A DNA stretch of 64,000 nt. It comes from Caulobacter sp. BP25 (lineage in GTDB: Bacteria; Pseudomonadota; Alphaproteobacteria; Caulobacterales; Caulobacteraceae). The stretch lies in the NCBI RefSeq assembly GCF_002737755.1, contig NZ_PEGH01000018.1, forward strand, positions 248,001 to 312,000, written 5' to 3'. A program made the position numbers and the translations under genes. Every line of letters starts with the position of its first letter. Position 1 is the first letter of the stretch. The notes beneath the pieces were generated by a model that saw only the letters and a program-made list of their open reading frames with translations, was not told the origin of the DNA and did no database searches. Positions 28,924 to 37,001 of the stretch are shown one piece after another.

Positions 28924-28935
28924 ATTGGATCCAAT
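28924..28935. promoter_or_regulatory. VanR operator 1 overlapping the vanAB -10 element
   Basis: ATTGGATCCAAT, a perfect 12-bp palindrome identical to the operator known for Caulobacter VanR. On the minus strand it overlaps the -10 element GATATT (28933-28938), so bound VanR would block initiation of vanAB. Confidence 0.9.
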
Positions 28936-28962
28936 ATCAGATCGGAAATGCAGATCCGTCAA
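28933..28962 (-). promoter_or_regulatory. vanAB promoter
   Basis: On the minus strand TTGACG (28957-28962) and GATATT (28933-28938) are separated by 18 bases and sit between VanR operators 2 and 1, about 40 bases upstream of the vanA start. This is a good sigma-70-type promoter in a GC-rich genome and its placement fits repression by VanR. Confidence 0.65.
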
Positions 28963-28964
28963 TC

Positions 28965-28976
28965 ATTGGATCCAAT
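28965..28976. promoter_or_regulatory. VanR operator 2
   Basis: A second perfect copy of ATTGGATCCAAT, exactly 41 bp from operator 1 and just upstream of the vanAB -35 element. Confidence 0.88.
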
Positions 28977-29005
28977 AATGCGCCGATTTTCCTTGTTGCT
29001 CGGCA

Positions 29006-29017
29006 AGTGGATCCAAT
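29006..29017. promoter_or_regulatory. VanR operator 3, proximal to vanR
   Basis: AGTGGATCCAAT differs from the consensus at one base and is exactly 41 bp from operator 2. It lies 54 bases before the vanR start, which suggests autoregulation. Confidence 0.75.
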
Positions 29018-29070
29018 GACGCTGGCTCGTGGGTTGTGAATGTCGGGGCGGGGCGGCTAGGGTTGCGACT

Positions 29071-29805
29071 ATGGACAGCAAGCGTATCAAGCCCGGCCAA
29101 CGCGTGATCGTGGCGCTGCGCAAGATGATCGCCTCGGGCGAGATCAAGGGCGGAGAGCGCATCGCCGAGATATCGACCGCCGCCGCGCTGGGCGTTTCGC
29201 GCATGCCGGTGCGCACGGCTTTGCGGGCGCTGGAGCAGGAGGGGCTGGTCGAGCGCCTGGGCGCGCGCGGCTACGCGGCGCGTAGCATGTCCAGCGCCCG
29301 GATTCGGGACGCCATTGAGGTGCGTGGCGTTCTAGAGGGCTTCGCGGCGCGACGCTTGGCCGAACGCGGCATGCCGCCTGAGCTTCGCGCCCGGCTGAGC
29401 GCGCTTTTGGAGCAGGGCGAGGCGCTGTTCGCCGCCGGCCGACTGGTCGCCGAGGACATGGATCGCTACGCCGCCTACAATCTGGCTTTCCACGACGCTC
29501 TGGTGGCGGGCGCGGGAAACAGCGCGATCGAGACGGCTTTGGCGCGCAACAATTTCGAACCGTTCGCGGGCGCGGGGGCCTTGGCGCTGGATCTAACGGA
29601 TCTTGACGCCGAGTATGACCACTTGCTGGCCGCCCACCGTCAGCACCAGTCGGTGTTCGACGCCATGGAGCGGGGCGATGTCGTGACGGCGGAGCGGATC
29701 ATGCGGGATCACGCCCTGGCCGCAATCCGGAACGCCAAGGTCTTTGAGGCGGCCGCCGAGGCGAACATCCCGGTTGGGCTGGCCCGGACTATCCGGGCGG
29801 ACTGA
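29071..29805 (+). CDS. vanR: GntR-family vanillate-responsive repressor
   Basis: A 244-residue GntR/FadR-type regulator. The winged helix-turn-helix covers residues about 8-70 (GVSRMPVRTALRALEQEGLVERLGARGY in its core), followed by the all-helical FCD effector domain with its metal-binding pattern (AYNLAFHDAL and later HRQHQSVF, RDHALAAI). It is divergent from vanAB with three operators between. Known Caulobacter VanR represses vanAB until vanillate binds. The ATG at 29071 is preceded by AGGGTTGCG. Confidence 0.94.
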   Translation: MDSKRIKPGQRVIVALRKMIASGEIKGGERIAEISTAAALGVSRMPVRTALRALEQEGLVERLGARGYAARSMSSARIRDAIEVRGVLEGFAARRLAERGMPPELRARLSALLEQGEALFAAGRLVAEDMDRYAAYNLAFHDALVAGAGNSAIETALARNNFEPFAGAGALALDLTDLDAEYDHLLAAHRQHQSVFDAMERGDVVTAERIMRDHALAAIRNAKVFEAAAEANIPVGLARTIRAD

Positions 29806-29887
29806 TCTTGCGCCGGGGCGACGGCTTGTCGTCCTTTTCGGCGGACGCGAAACAGCAGCGTGGTTGAATATGATCTAACCGTTTGAA

Positions 29888-29943
29888 CTAGAGGCCATTT
29901 TATCCCTTTCGGCTTGCTGCGATCAAATCGCAAAGGGCTCTAG
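29888..29943. repeat. CTAGAG-bounded inverted-repeat element with inner palindrome
   Basis: CTAGAG at 29888-29893 and GCTCTAG at 29937-29943 bound a nested structure: CCCTTT/AAAGGG arms and, inside, the perfect 6-3-6 palindrome TGCGAT-CAA-ATCGCA (29918-29932). A further GCTCTAG follows at 29960-29966. The end pattern resembles the element at 24758-24824. It occupies most of the 205-bp gap between vanR and the MarR gene; no gene is seen there. Confidence 0.5.
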
Positions 29944-29990
29944 CCGTCGTGAGAGAACCGCTCTAGATGCGATCGGCATATAGTTTTCCT

Positions 29991-30003
29991 AGCATACAAA
30001 TCG
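29991..30003 (+). promoter_or_regulatory. Candidate MarR autoregulatory site
   Basis: AGCATACAAATCG, identical over 13 bases to the site at 15629-15641 before vdh, ends 7 bases before the MarR start codon. A regulator bound here would block its own transcription or translation start region. This links the MarR gene to the hydroxycinnamate operon 14 kb away. Confidence 0.5.
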
Positions 30004-30010
30004 GAGCTTG

Positions 30011-30463
30011 ATGGCCATGGAGGACATCGCCGCTTTCGGCGTTCTGGGCGAACGTTTGGGACTGACGCTGCATTATGCCGATGTGCGGGCCATGGCGGGA
30101 CTGAGCATGCGCCTGGCGCCGTTTGGCGTTACGCCAGCGCGCGCCACGGCGGTCGTCTACATCGCGCTTAACCCTGGCTGTGATCAGATGTCCTTAGGCC
30201 GCGCGCTCGGCATCAATCGAGCGAGCACAGTAAAAGCAGTCAATGAGCTAGAGACGCTGGGCGCTATCGAGCGGCGTCCCGGCCGCGACCGTCGCGCCAA
30301 CGCCCTACACCTGACCGCCGCTGGAGAAACGCTGCGCGCGCGGATCGAACAAGAGACATTGGAGCATGATCGCGCCGCGTTCGCCTCCCTGTCAGCGGAC
30401 GAGAAGGCGCAGCTTAGTCGCTTGTTGAGCAAGATCCGATCTGACTCCGCAGCGGAGGGCTGA
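30011..30463 (+). CDS. MarR-family regulator, probable hydroxycinnamoyl-CoA-responsive repressor
   Basis: A 150-residue MarR protein. The winged helix-turn-helix includes MSLGRALGINRASTVKAVNELETLGAIERRPGRDRRANALHLT, with dimerisation helices at both ends. MarR proteins such as FerR, CouR and HcaR control ferulate/coumarate genes by binding their CoA thioesters; this gene sits next to vanR and shares a 13-bp upstream motif with the vdh-ech-fcs promoter. The start could be 30011 or the second ATG at 30017. The effector and target are inferred. Confidence 0.85.
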   Translation: MAMEDIAAFGVLGERLGLTLHYADVRAMAGLSMRLAPFGVTPARATAVVYIALNPGCDQMSLGRALGINRASTVKAVNELETLGAIERRPGRDRRANALHLTAAGETLRARIEQETLEHDRAAFASLSADEKAQLSRLLSKIRSDSAAEG

Positions 30464-30523
30464 TATCCGTACATGCCCAAGACTTGAGTTTCAGCGGAAG
30501 GCTATCGTTTAGCACTGAGACTA

Positions 30524-30576
30524 GCAGGAAGCAGGCCGTCCATGCGTCGGGCTCGCCGATGGCCTGTTTCTCCTGC
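30524..30576. terminator. Large stem-loop between convergent genes
   Basis: GCAGGA and CAGGCC (30524-30537) pair with GGCCTG and TCCTGC (30561-30576) around a small internal loop. It lies in the 173-bp gap between the convergent MarR and PepSY genes and could terminate either transcript. There is only a weak T-rich stretch, so it may be an inverted repeat of another kind. Confidence 0.35.
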
Positions 30577-30636
30577 GCCTTGACCCTGAAACATCTCTTA
30601 GAGCGCCGCCTACGTTATTGATGTCAGTGTCGTAGT

Positions 30637-32148
30637 TTAAGAGGGCGAGCGTTTTGGCAGCGTCGTTAGCGTCAGCAGCAGAGCCGTCGCAAGCAATGCA
30701 GCGTCGATGCCCCAGCCGATCGGATCGGCCATCGCGCTAGCTTGCAACACCCCGTGCGCCACGCAAACCAGGGCGAGGAGGCCGGCGGTGATCTGGCGGA
30801 GCGCTTTTGAGACGCCAGCCGGCGTCCCAAAGGCGGCCGAGGCGCAAGCGGCCAGGGTGGCTAAGCCCCAGACCACGACGGGGGCCGGGGTGGACGATAG
30901 CAGGCTGACCAAGGCCGAGAAGGCATAGGCGAGCGGCTGGCTCCACGCGAAAGCGACCCAGAGTCGTTCCCAGCGAGGCGCTGGCCTTCCCTTGTCCCGG
31001 CGACGAGCCAGCCAAATGGCGACTCCGCTGGCGGTGACGGCGGTGAGACCAAGGCCCAGCAGGAAGTAGGCGATCTTTACCGGCCAACCGCCGAACCAGC
31101 CGAAATGCAAAGGGGTCATGGCCGAGAGCACGCGGAAGCCCAATGAGCCGCTTTCGTAGCCGACCTCGCCCAGAATTCGCCCTTCGCCGTCGACCACGAC
31201 GGTCTCGCCGCGCGACAGACGTCCCTCTGTGGCGACATTGATGATGGCGTGCTGGCCGCGCTCGCCCGGATGCTCGACATAGAGGTAGGTTGGGCGGGCG
31301 TCGGGATAGCGGGCGGCGATGGCGTCGAGGGCCGCGCCGACGTTGATGATCTTGGCGGCCGGGCGCGGGTCGTCGGCGACGGTTGGCCCGCGGAACAGCG
31401 CATAGGCCTTGGCCGTGTCGCCCTTGAACGTCGCCAGGGCCAGGACGCCGACGATGATGGTCGTCAGGCCCAGGAAGGCGCCGGTTAGCGAAACGGCGAG
31501 ATGGAACGGCAGGCCCCAGACCGAAACTCGATTGTGCAGGTCCGCCTCCTGCAGACGCTTGGAGCCGCCCCAGCGAAAGGCGAAGGCGTCCTTGAAGACC
31601 CGGGGATGCGACAGCACGCCCGAGATCAGCGACGACAGCAGCGCCACGCCCGTCAGGCCGACCACGAACCCGCCCCAGGCGCGCGGCAGGTGAAGCACCG
31701 TGTGGAGCTCGGCCTGGAATTCGGTCCACGGGGTCCGCGCCTCGCCGACCAGCCGCCCGGCCTGATCGGCGACATAGGTATGCTCGCCGCCGTCCGCATC
31801 ATCGCCATGGACGGTCAGGCGAGGGTGGTCGGGCGTTGGCAGGCGCACAAGCAGGTCGTGCGGCTTGGTGATCTTGGTGAGGGTAGCCTGGACGGCGGCG
31901 TCCACCGCTTGGGGCGAAACCGCGTGCAAGACGGGCCCCTGGGGTTGCTCCCAGCGGCCGAACTCCTGGGTGAACACCGCGACCGATCCCGAGAAGCAGA
32001 CGAGATAGATCAAGGCCGCGAAAGCCAGGCCCAGTGCTGAATGGCCTGCCAGCATGGCGCGTACGAAATCGGCCGGGATCTTCGGCCAGATCGGCTTGCC
32101 TGCGGCCTTGGTCTTTGCGGGCGTGGTCTTGTCTGGCGAAGCGTCCAC
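30637..32148 (-). CDS. PepSY-associated membrane protein (siderophore/iron reductase type)
   Basis: A 503-residue inner-membrane protein of the PepSY_TM family: an N-terminal membrane helix (LGLAFAALIYLVCFSGSVAVF), periplasmic PepSY-like segments, paired central helices, and further helices to the C-terminus. Histidines in helices (HTVLHLPRAWGG, ADLHNRVSVWGLPFHL, LHFGWFGG) fit the heme- or metal-linked ferric reductase role proposed for relatives such as FoxB/PiuB. The start GTG at 32148 overlaps the stop of the preceding gene (TAGTG). It is the third gene of a TBDR-membrane protein-PepSY operon, so a role in releasing iron from an imported siderophore is inferred. Confidence 0.87.
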   Translation of the reverse strand: MDASPDKTTPAKTKAAGKPIWPKIPADFVRAMLAGHSALGLAFAALIYLVCFSGSVAVFTQEFGRWEQPQGPVLHAVSPQAVDAAVQATLTKITKPHDLLVRLPTPDHPRLTVHGDDADGGEHTYVADQAGRLVGEARTPWTEFQAELHTVLHLPRAWGGFVVGLTGVALLSSLISGVLSHPRVFKDAFAFRWGGSKRLQEADLHNRVSVWGLPFHLAVSLTGAFLGLTTIIVGVLALATFKGDTAKAYALFRGPTVADDPRPAAKIINVGAALDAIAARYPDARPTYLYVEHPGERGQHAIINVATEGRLSRGETVVVDGEGRILGEVGYESGSLGFRVLSAMTPLHFGWFGGWPVKIAYFLLGLGLTAVTASGVAIWLARRRDKGRPAPRWERLWVAFAWSQPLAYAFSALVSLLSSTPAPVVVWGLATLAACASAAFGTPAGVSKALRQITAGLLALVCVAHGVLQASAMADPIGWGIDAALLATALLLTLTTLPKRSPS

Positions 32149-32711
32149 TATAGCGCCCCCTTTAGGAAAGCCGCGCCCAGGGTCAGGGTCGCGACGCCGG
32201 CTAGGACCGCGAAGGCCCGCAGGATTTTGTCGTCCGAAAGGGTCCAGGCCATGCCGCCGGCCCACAGGAAGGGGACGATCAGTCCGCCGATGACCATCCG
32301 ACTCTGGATCTGGCCCGGCGCGCAGATCGCCACCGCCAGGCCGCAGCCCAAGGCCGCCACGCCAGCCAACGGACCGGCCAGAAACCCGCGCAGCCAGCCG
32401 CGCCAGGCGACACGTCGGCGATCAGAGGGTTCGGGCGCCAGCTCCCGCACGGCCTTCTTGCGGGCGTTGCGGCGCTCGACCCCGGCCGCGACGAAAACGA
32501 GGACCGCGGTCGAGCCCACCGCCAGGATGGCGGAGGGGCCGCGCACAGGCCCCATCAGCGGAACGGAGGCGGCGATCGCCAGGATCAGCAGGCTCCAGCC
32601 GCCCAGGATCAGCCAGGGACGTTGCGGGCCAGGGCCATCCCAGGCGCGCTTCAGCAGAACCGCGCCGGCCAGCGGCAGGGGCGCTAGGGCCAGAGCCCAG
32701 AACGCGCTCAC
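32148..32711 (-). CDS. Small integral membrane protein in TBDR-PepSY operon
   Basis: A 187-residue protein with about five or six hydrophobic helices; the first two are FWALALAPLPLAGAVLL and PWLILGGWSLLILAIAASVPL. The loop between the second half-helices is rich in Arg. GTG at 32711 is chosen because it overlaps the receptor stop (GTGA) and removes a non-hydrophobic leader that is the out-of-frame tail of the receptor. Relatives with similar topology occur beside PepSY proteins in iron-uptake operons (for example the DUF3325/DUF3649 types), but I cannot assign a family. Confidence 0.75.
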   Translation of the reverse strand: MSAFWALALAPLPLAGAVLLKRAWDGPGPQRPWLILGGWSLLILAIAASVPLMGPVRGPSAILAVGSTAVLVFVAAGVERRNARKKAVRELAPEPSDRRRVAWRGWLRGFLAGPLAGVAALGCGLAVAICAPGQIQSRMVIGGLIVPFLWAGGMAWTLSDDKILRAFAVLAGVATLTLGAAFLKGAL

Positions 32712-35036
32712 CAGCGGGTCTCCAGGGTCAGGCCCAGGATGCGGGGCTCGCTCAGCATCGCCACGCCCACGTCGGCGCGGGTGTATTGGGCGTAGGTCGC
32801 GTTCAATAGGTTCTTGCCGTAGATGTAGGCGCCCCAATGGGCGCGCTCGTAGCCAAAGCGGCCGTTGAACACGACGCGTTCCTTAACGACGTCGTCCTGG
32901 GCCTGCTGCAGGCCGCCGACGAGTAGCTGCGGGACCGGTAGTTTCCGTCCAGGTGGGCGATCAGGCCGTTGGCCCAGCGATAGTCAGCGCCCATCGCCAC
33001 CGTCCAGTGCGGGGCGTAGGGGAACTCCGATCCCGCCAGATTGCGGGTGTCGACGCCCGATGTAATCGTGAAATCGTCGAACTTGGTCTTGGTGCGGCCC
33101 AGCGAGGCGTACCAGGACAGGGCCTGGTTGACGCGCTGGGCGACCTCCAGTTCGAAGCCGTAGAGGTGCGACTTGCCCGCGTTGCGGACCTCGTAGTCGT
33201 AGCTGTTGAGGCCAAGGTTCACCGTCACCTGCTGGTCCTTCCAGTCGACATAGAAGGCGTTGGCGTTGACCGTCAGGGTCCCGTCCAGCCAGGCGGTGCG
33301 CAGCGAGGCCTCGTAGTTCCAGGTGTATTCGGGGTCGTAGGCCGCGACGGTCGAGCGGGCGATGTTCACCGTCGAGCCGCCGGAGCGGTAGCCGCGCTGC
33401 GCGACGAGGCTGGTGTTGATGTCGCGCGTCCAGTCGTACTTGACGCCGACCTTGGGCAAGAAGGCGTTGAACTTGCGGGTGTCCTCCGGCGCCGTGGAGC
33501 TCGCCTGGGCCACCATGTTGCCGACGAAGGCGTTCACCAGGGTCACGTACGGGGCGTAGGCGCCGAAGGACGAGGCGGTAGGATAGGTCCCCGTGAACCG
33601 CGCGACCTGGCTGCTGCTGCTGGTGTTCTTTTCGTGATCGTAGCGGAAGCCGCCCAGCAGGCTCAGCTTTTCGGTCAGGGCGAAGCTGGCGTCAGCGAAG
33701 ATGGCGCTGGTGTCGATCACCGAGGGCTGATCGCCCGAATAGTCCACCGGGATCACCGGCAAGGCCGCGATATAGAGATTGGCGAAGGCGTTGGCCTGAG
33801 CTGCGGCGGCGGCCTGCTGGGCGGCGGTCGGGCTGGGGATGCTCGCCAGCAGAGTCGAGGTCAGGGTGCTGACCAGGGTCGTGCGCGGGAGGCGACATTG
33901 ACCTGGCTTGTCGTCAGGTCCTGGGCGTCGCGCTTGGCGTGAAAGAGGCCGATCAGACCCTTCAGGCGTTCGCCGTCGTAATTGAGGCGCAGCTCCTGCG
34001 AGGCGGTGTCGGTGTCCTGGCGGCGCGCGCCGTACGAGGTCCTGACCGAGGTGAAGTCGAGGTCATAGACGGCTCGGGTATTGACCGTGTTCAGTGAGGC
34101 GATCGCGTTCAGGGTGAGGGCGTCGTTGAGCTTGTAGACGATGTCTGCGGTCAGGACGTCGGTCTTGGTGTTGGTGCGGTTCGGATCGCCCGACAGGTCC
34201 ACGCGGTGCTTGTAGTATTCGGGCGTGTCGATCCGCGAATAGGTGAACTGATAGCCCGCGTCCCGGTCGCTGTGGGCGTATGTCAGCATTGCCTTCAGGC
34301 CCGGCAGGGCGGTCGGGGTGAACAGCAGCTTGCCCCGGACGGTCAGGCTGTCCAGGGCGTCGGTGTCGCGTTTCAGCGTCGGATTGTAGACGAAGCCGTC
34401 GCTGTCCTTCTTCTCGACCGAGGCGCGGAAGGCCAGCTGGTCGGCGACGATCGGGCCGCCGCCGGCGATCGCGTAGGTGCGCTCGTCGCCGCTGGCCAGA
34501 TTCACGCGCGCCCGGAACTGGGGCGTGTAGGTGGGGTTTGCCGATGCGATCACGACCGCGCCGGCCAGCGAGTTGCGGCCCTGCAGCGTCGACTGCGGAC
34601 CGCGCAGCACCTCGACCTGGCCAATGTCCCACATGTCGAGCGGACCGCCATAAACCGCCTCGATCGGCAGGGCGGCGCCGTCGACATAGACCGTCGCCAG
34701 GCCGCCGGTCCCGCCGCCCGAGACGTTCATGTTGCTGACGCCCCGGATCGTGAAGCCGGTCTTGCCATAGGTCTCGCTCATATTCGCCGTGCGGGCGACC
34801 ACGTCATAGAAGGTCTGGATGTTCTCGCGCTCGATGCGGGCGGCGGTGGTCACGGCGACGCTGGTGACGGTCTGTTGGAGGGAGCGCGATGTCTTCTCCC
34901 CGGTGACTAAGACGGCGTCCACGGCGGTGGACTGATCGTCGCTCGGCGTCGTGGGGGAGCCGACCTCTCCGGCCCAGGCGGCATGGGCCAGGCTCAGGAT
35001 CGCAAAAGAGCAAGCGGTCAGCAGATAACGACGCAT
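32708..35036 (-). CDS. TonB-dependent receptor, two apparent frameshifts
   Basis: Three frame segments assemble into one receptor of about 776 residues. It has a signal peptide ending AAWAG, a TonB-box-like VDAVLVTGEKTSRSLQQ, a plug with VEVLRGPQSTLQGRNSLAGA, a barrel, and a C-terminus LGLTLETRW. The first break is near 33887: one C restores NVASPRTTLVSTLTS. The second is near 32933: one C restores NYRSPQLLVGGLQQAQDD. The total length is two bases short of whole codons, consistent with exactly two losses. The start at 35036 has a GGGGG site. The restored stop overlaps the next gene. As sequenced the gene could not make a complete barrel. Confidence 0.85.
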
Positions 35037-35357
35037 GAAAACCCCCAGGCGAGACATGGCGGAGGGCGCTACTCTAGATAATATTGCGAGTCAAACGCAT
35101 TAGCATGTTCACGTGAAACCGCTTCAGGGCTCGGCCGCAGCCAAAGCCGAATGTCTGATGGTCGGACGGGTGCTCGCGCCGGCGAACGCCATGATCCCAG
35201 GCGCCCCTACTGCCTGGCTTGGCGTCAGCCTTTCGTGGAGCAGCTCACCGCCAAGCGGATCAGCGCGCGACTTGCGCGGGGGCGAACCAGCACCGAATTT
35301 TGCAAATCGACCTGCAAACTGGTCGATAGCCAACGGAGCTAAGGGCTTGAAAAGTGG

Positions 35358-35431
35358 TGGAGGCCCGGGCCGGAATCGAACCGGCGTGCACGGATTTGCA
35401 GTCCGCTGCGTCACCACTCCGCCACCGGGCC
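35358..35431 (-). tRNA. tRNA-Cys (GCA)
   Basis: A 74-base tRNA with encoded CCA. The acceptor stem pairs GGCCCGG (5' end, 35431) with CCGGGCC, the discriminator is U (the usual cysteine identity base), the anticodon loop reads CTGCAAA giving anticodon GCA, and the T loop is GGTTCGATTCC. It lies in the gap between a TonB receptor and a LacI gene; 35037-35357 otherwise shows no supported gene. Confidence 0.96.
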
Positions 35432-35600
35432 ATCCGGGTGTCGACGCGAAACGTCGGCGGGGGAGGGCGTTCGATACAGGAGCGCCCGCTGCGCTGCAAC
35501 TTCGAAAATGCCGAGCGGATCGCGTCCATTCCCGGGCGTCGCTGATCGCGAATGCTTCAAAACCTCGCGCGGATCTTTCATTTTCGCTACGGGTGGTGAC

Positions 35601-36647
35601 ATGCAGCAGGATGAGCGGGGCGGGAAGGTCACCATCGTCGATATCGCCCGCGAGGCCGGCGTGTCGATCAAGACGGTTTCTCGCGTCATCAATCGCGAGG
35701 AAGGCGTCGGCGAAGAGACGCGGGCGCGTGTTCAGGCGCTGGTCGATCGCCTGTGCTATCGTCCGAATGTTTCCGCTCGCTCGCTATCCAGCCGCCGCAG
35801 CTATCTGATCGGCGCCATCTTCATGCGCGTGGGCGCCTATCACTATGTCGGCGAGGTGCAGGTGGGAGCGATGCGCGCGTGCCGCCGCGCCGGCTATCAT
35901 CTGGGCGTCGAGCAGGTGCGGCCGCCCGAGGCCGTGGGCGGCGTCCAGGGCTTCGCCGAAGGGCTGCGCGACGCCCGGTTCGACGGCGTGGTGCTGACCC
36001 CGCCCACGTGCGACGACCCCGAGGTCCTGGCGGCGGTCGAGGCTGCGGGGCTGCCCTATGTCCGTATCGCGCCGCACCGTGAGTTCGAACGATCGCCCTA
36101 CGTCTTCATGGACGATCGCAGGGCGGCGCGTGAGCAGACCCTTCGCCTCTGGAACATGGGTCACCGGCGGATCGCCTTCATCGATGGGCCCGCCGACCAT
36201 GGCTCGGCGGAGCGCCGTCGCCAGGGGTATCTCGAGGCCATGCGGGATCGCGGCGTCGAGCCCCGGCCCGAATGGATCGCCAAGGGCGAGTTTCTCAGCC
36301 TGTCGGGCTTCAACGCGACCGAAGCCCTGCTGCGGTTGAAAGAGCGGCCTACGGCGATCTTCGCGGCCAATGACGAGATGGCCGTGGGCGCCTTGGCCGC
36401 CGCGGCCAAGAACGGGCTGTCCGTCCCGCGTGACCTTTCCGTGGTCGGCTTCGATGACACGCCCGCCGCCGAGGCGGCTTGGCCGCGCTTGACCACCGTC
36501 CACCAGCCCACGGCGGAAATGGCGGAAGCCGCCGTCGAAATGCTGATCGACGGATTCGGCGATGAGCGTTTCCGCGCGAGGGTCACGGCGCGCAAGCTAG
36601 GCTATCGGCTGGTCCAGAGGGATTCGGCCGCGCCGCCGTCCGCCTAG
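35601..36647 (+). CDS. LacI-family transcriptional regulator of the GH3/receptor cluster
   Basis: A 348-residue repressor. The N-terminal helix-turn-helix is VTIVDIAREAGVSIKTVSRVIN with the hinge helix NVSARSLSSRRS, and the periplasmic-binding-type effector domain covers residues about 65-335 (AIFAANDEMAVGALAAA, DLSVVGFDDTPAAEAAWPRLTTV). It precedes, on the same strand, a TBDR and two GH3 glycosidases; two identical palindromes in the gap are its probable operators. A sugar or glycoside effector is inferred. The ATG at 35601 was preferred to a longer frame from 35508 that enters non-conserved sequence. Confidence 0.9.
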   Translation: MQQDERGGKVTIVDIAREAGVSIKTVSRVINREEGVGEETRARVQALVDRLCYRPNVSARSLSSRRSYLIGAIFMRVGAYHYVGEVQVGAMRACRRAGYHLGVEQVRPPEAVGGVQGFAEGLRDARFDGVVLTPPTCDDPEVLAAVEAAGLPYVRIAPHREFERSPYVFMDDRRAAREQTLRLWNMGHRRIAFIDGPADHGSAERRRQGYLEAMRDRGVEPRPEWIAKGEFLSLSGFNATEALLRLKERPTAIFAANDEMAVGALAAAAKNGLSVPRDLSVVGFDDTPAAEAAWPRLTTVHQPTAEMAEAAVEMLIDGFGDERFRARVTARKLGYRLVQRDSAAPPSA

Positions 36648-36800
36648 GACGCTTTTGGCTGCGGATCGCGCCCTTGGAGACCGATTTTTGACTCTTCTGC
36701 GAAAGCAGAGAACGAAGCTTCGCCAGAGCTGCGGTTAGGCAGGCGAGTTCCGTCTCCTGTACGCAATTTCCCGACAGCGGTGTCAAGAAAATGGGTCATA

Positions 36801-36812
36801 GACAACGTTGTC
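36801..36812. promoter_or_regulatory. LacI-type operator 1
   Basis: GACAACGTTGTC, a perfect palindrome with the central CG typical of LacI-family sites. TTGTCG at its right end (36807-36812 region extending to 36814) could form the -35 element of the receptor promoter. Confidence 0.7.
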
Positions 36813-36830
36813 GTAGTTGTGCTGTCTGAC

Positions 36831-36848
36831 TAAGACAACGTTGTCTTA
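36831..36848. promoter_or_regulatory. LacI-type operator 2
   Basis: TAAGACAACGTTGTCTTA, an 18-bp perfect palindrome with the same 12-bp core as the site at 36801, 33 bp downstream. It overlaps TAAGAC, a plausible -10 element. Both sites lie within the 354-bp gap between the LacI gene and the receptor (36648-37001), where no other gene is seen. Confidence 0.75.
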
Positions 36849-37001
36849 ATCCATCTTCGGAAGATGACCGCGTCGGGAAAAAGGCCTCGGAACAAGGGGC
36901 CCAAGGAAACGCAAACAGGCGCCGATGGCGCCGCTGGGGATCGTGGCGTCACGACGTTCGCGTCGGCGCGCTCCGAGTCCAGGCAGGACAAAGGGAAAGA
37001 G

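Noticed and set aside
35077-35089. GATAATATTGCGA upstream of the frameshifted receptor as a Fur box
   Set aside because: Only one half resembles a Fur site, and comparison with the region before the receptor at 59053 gives about 8 of 13 matches, too weak to claim.
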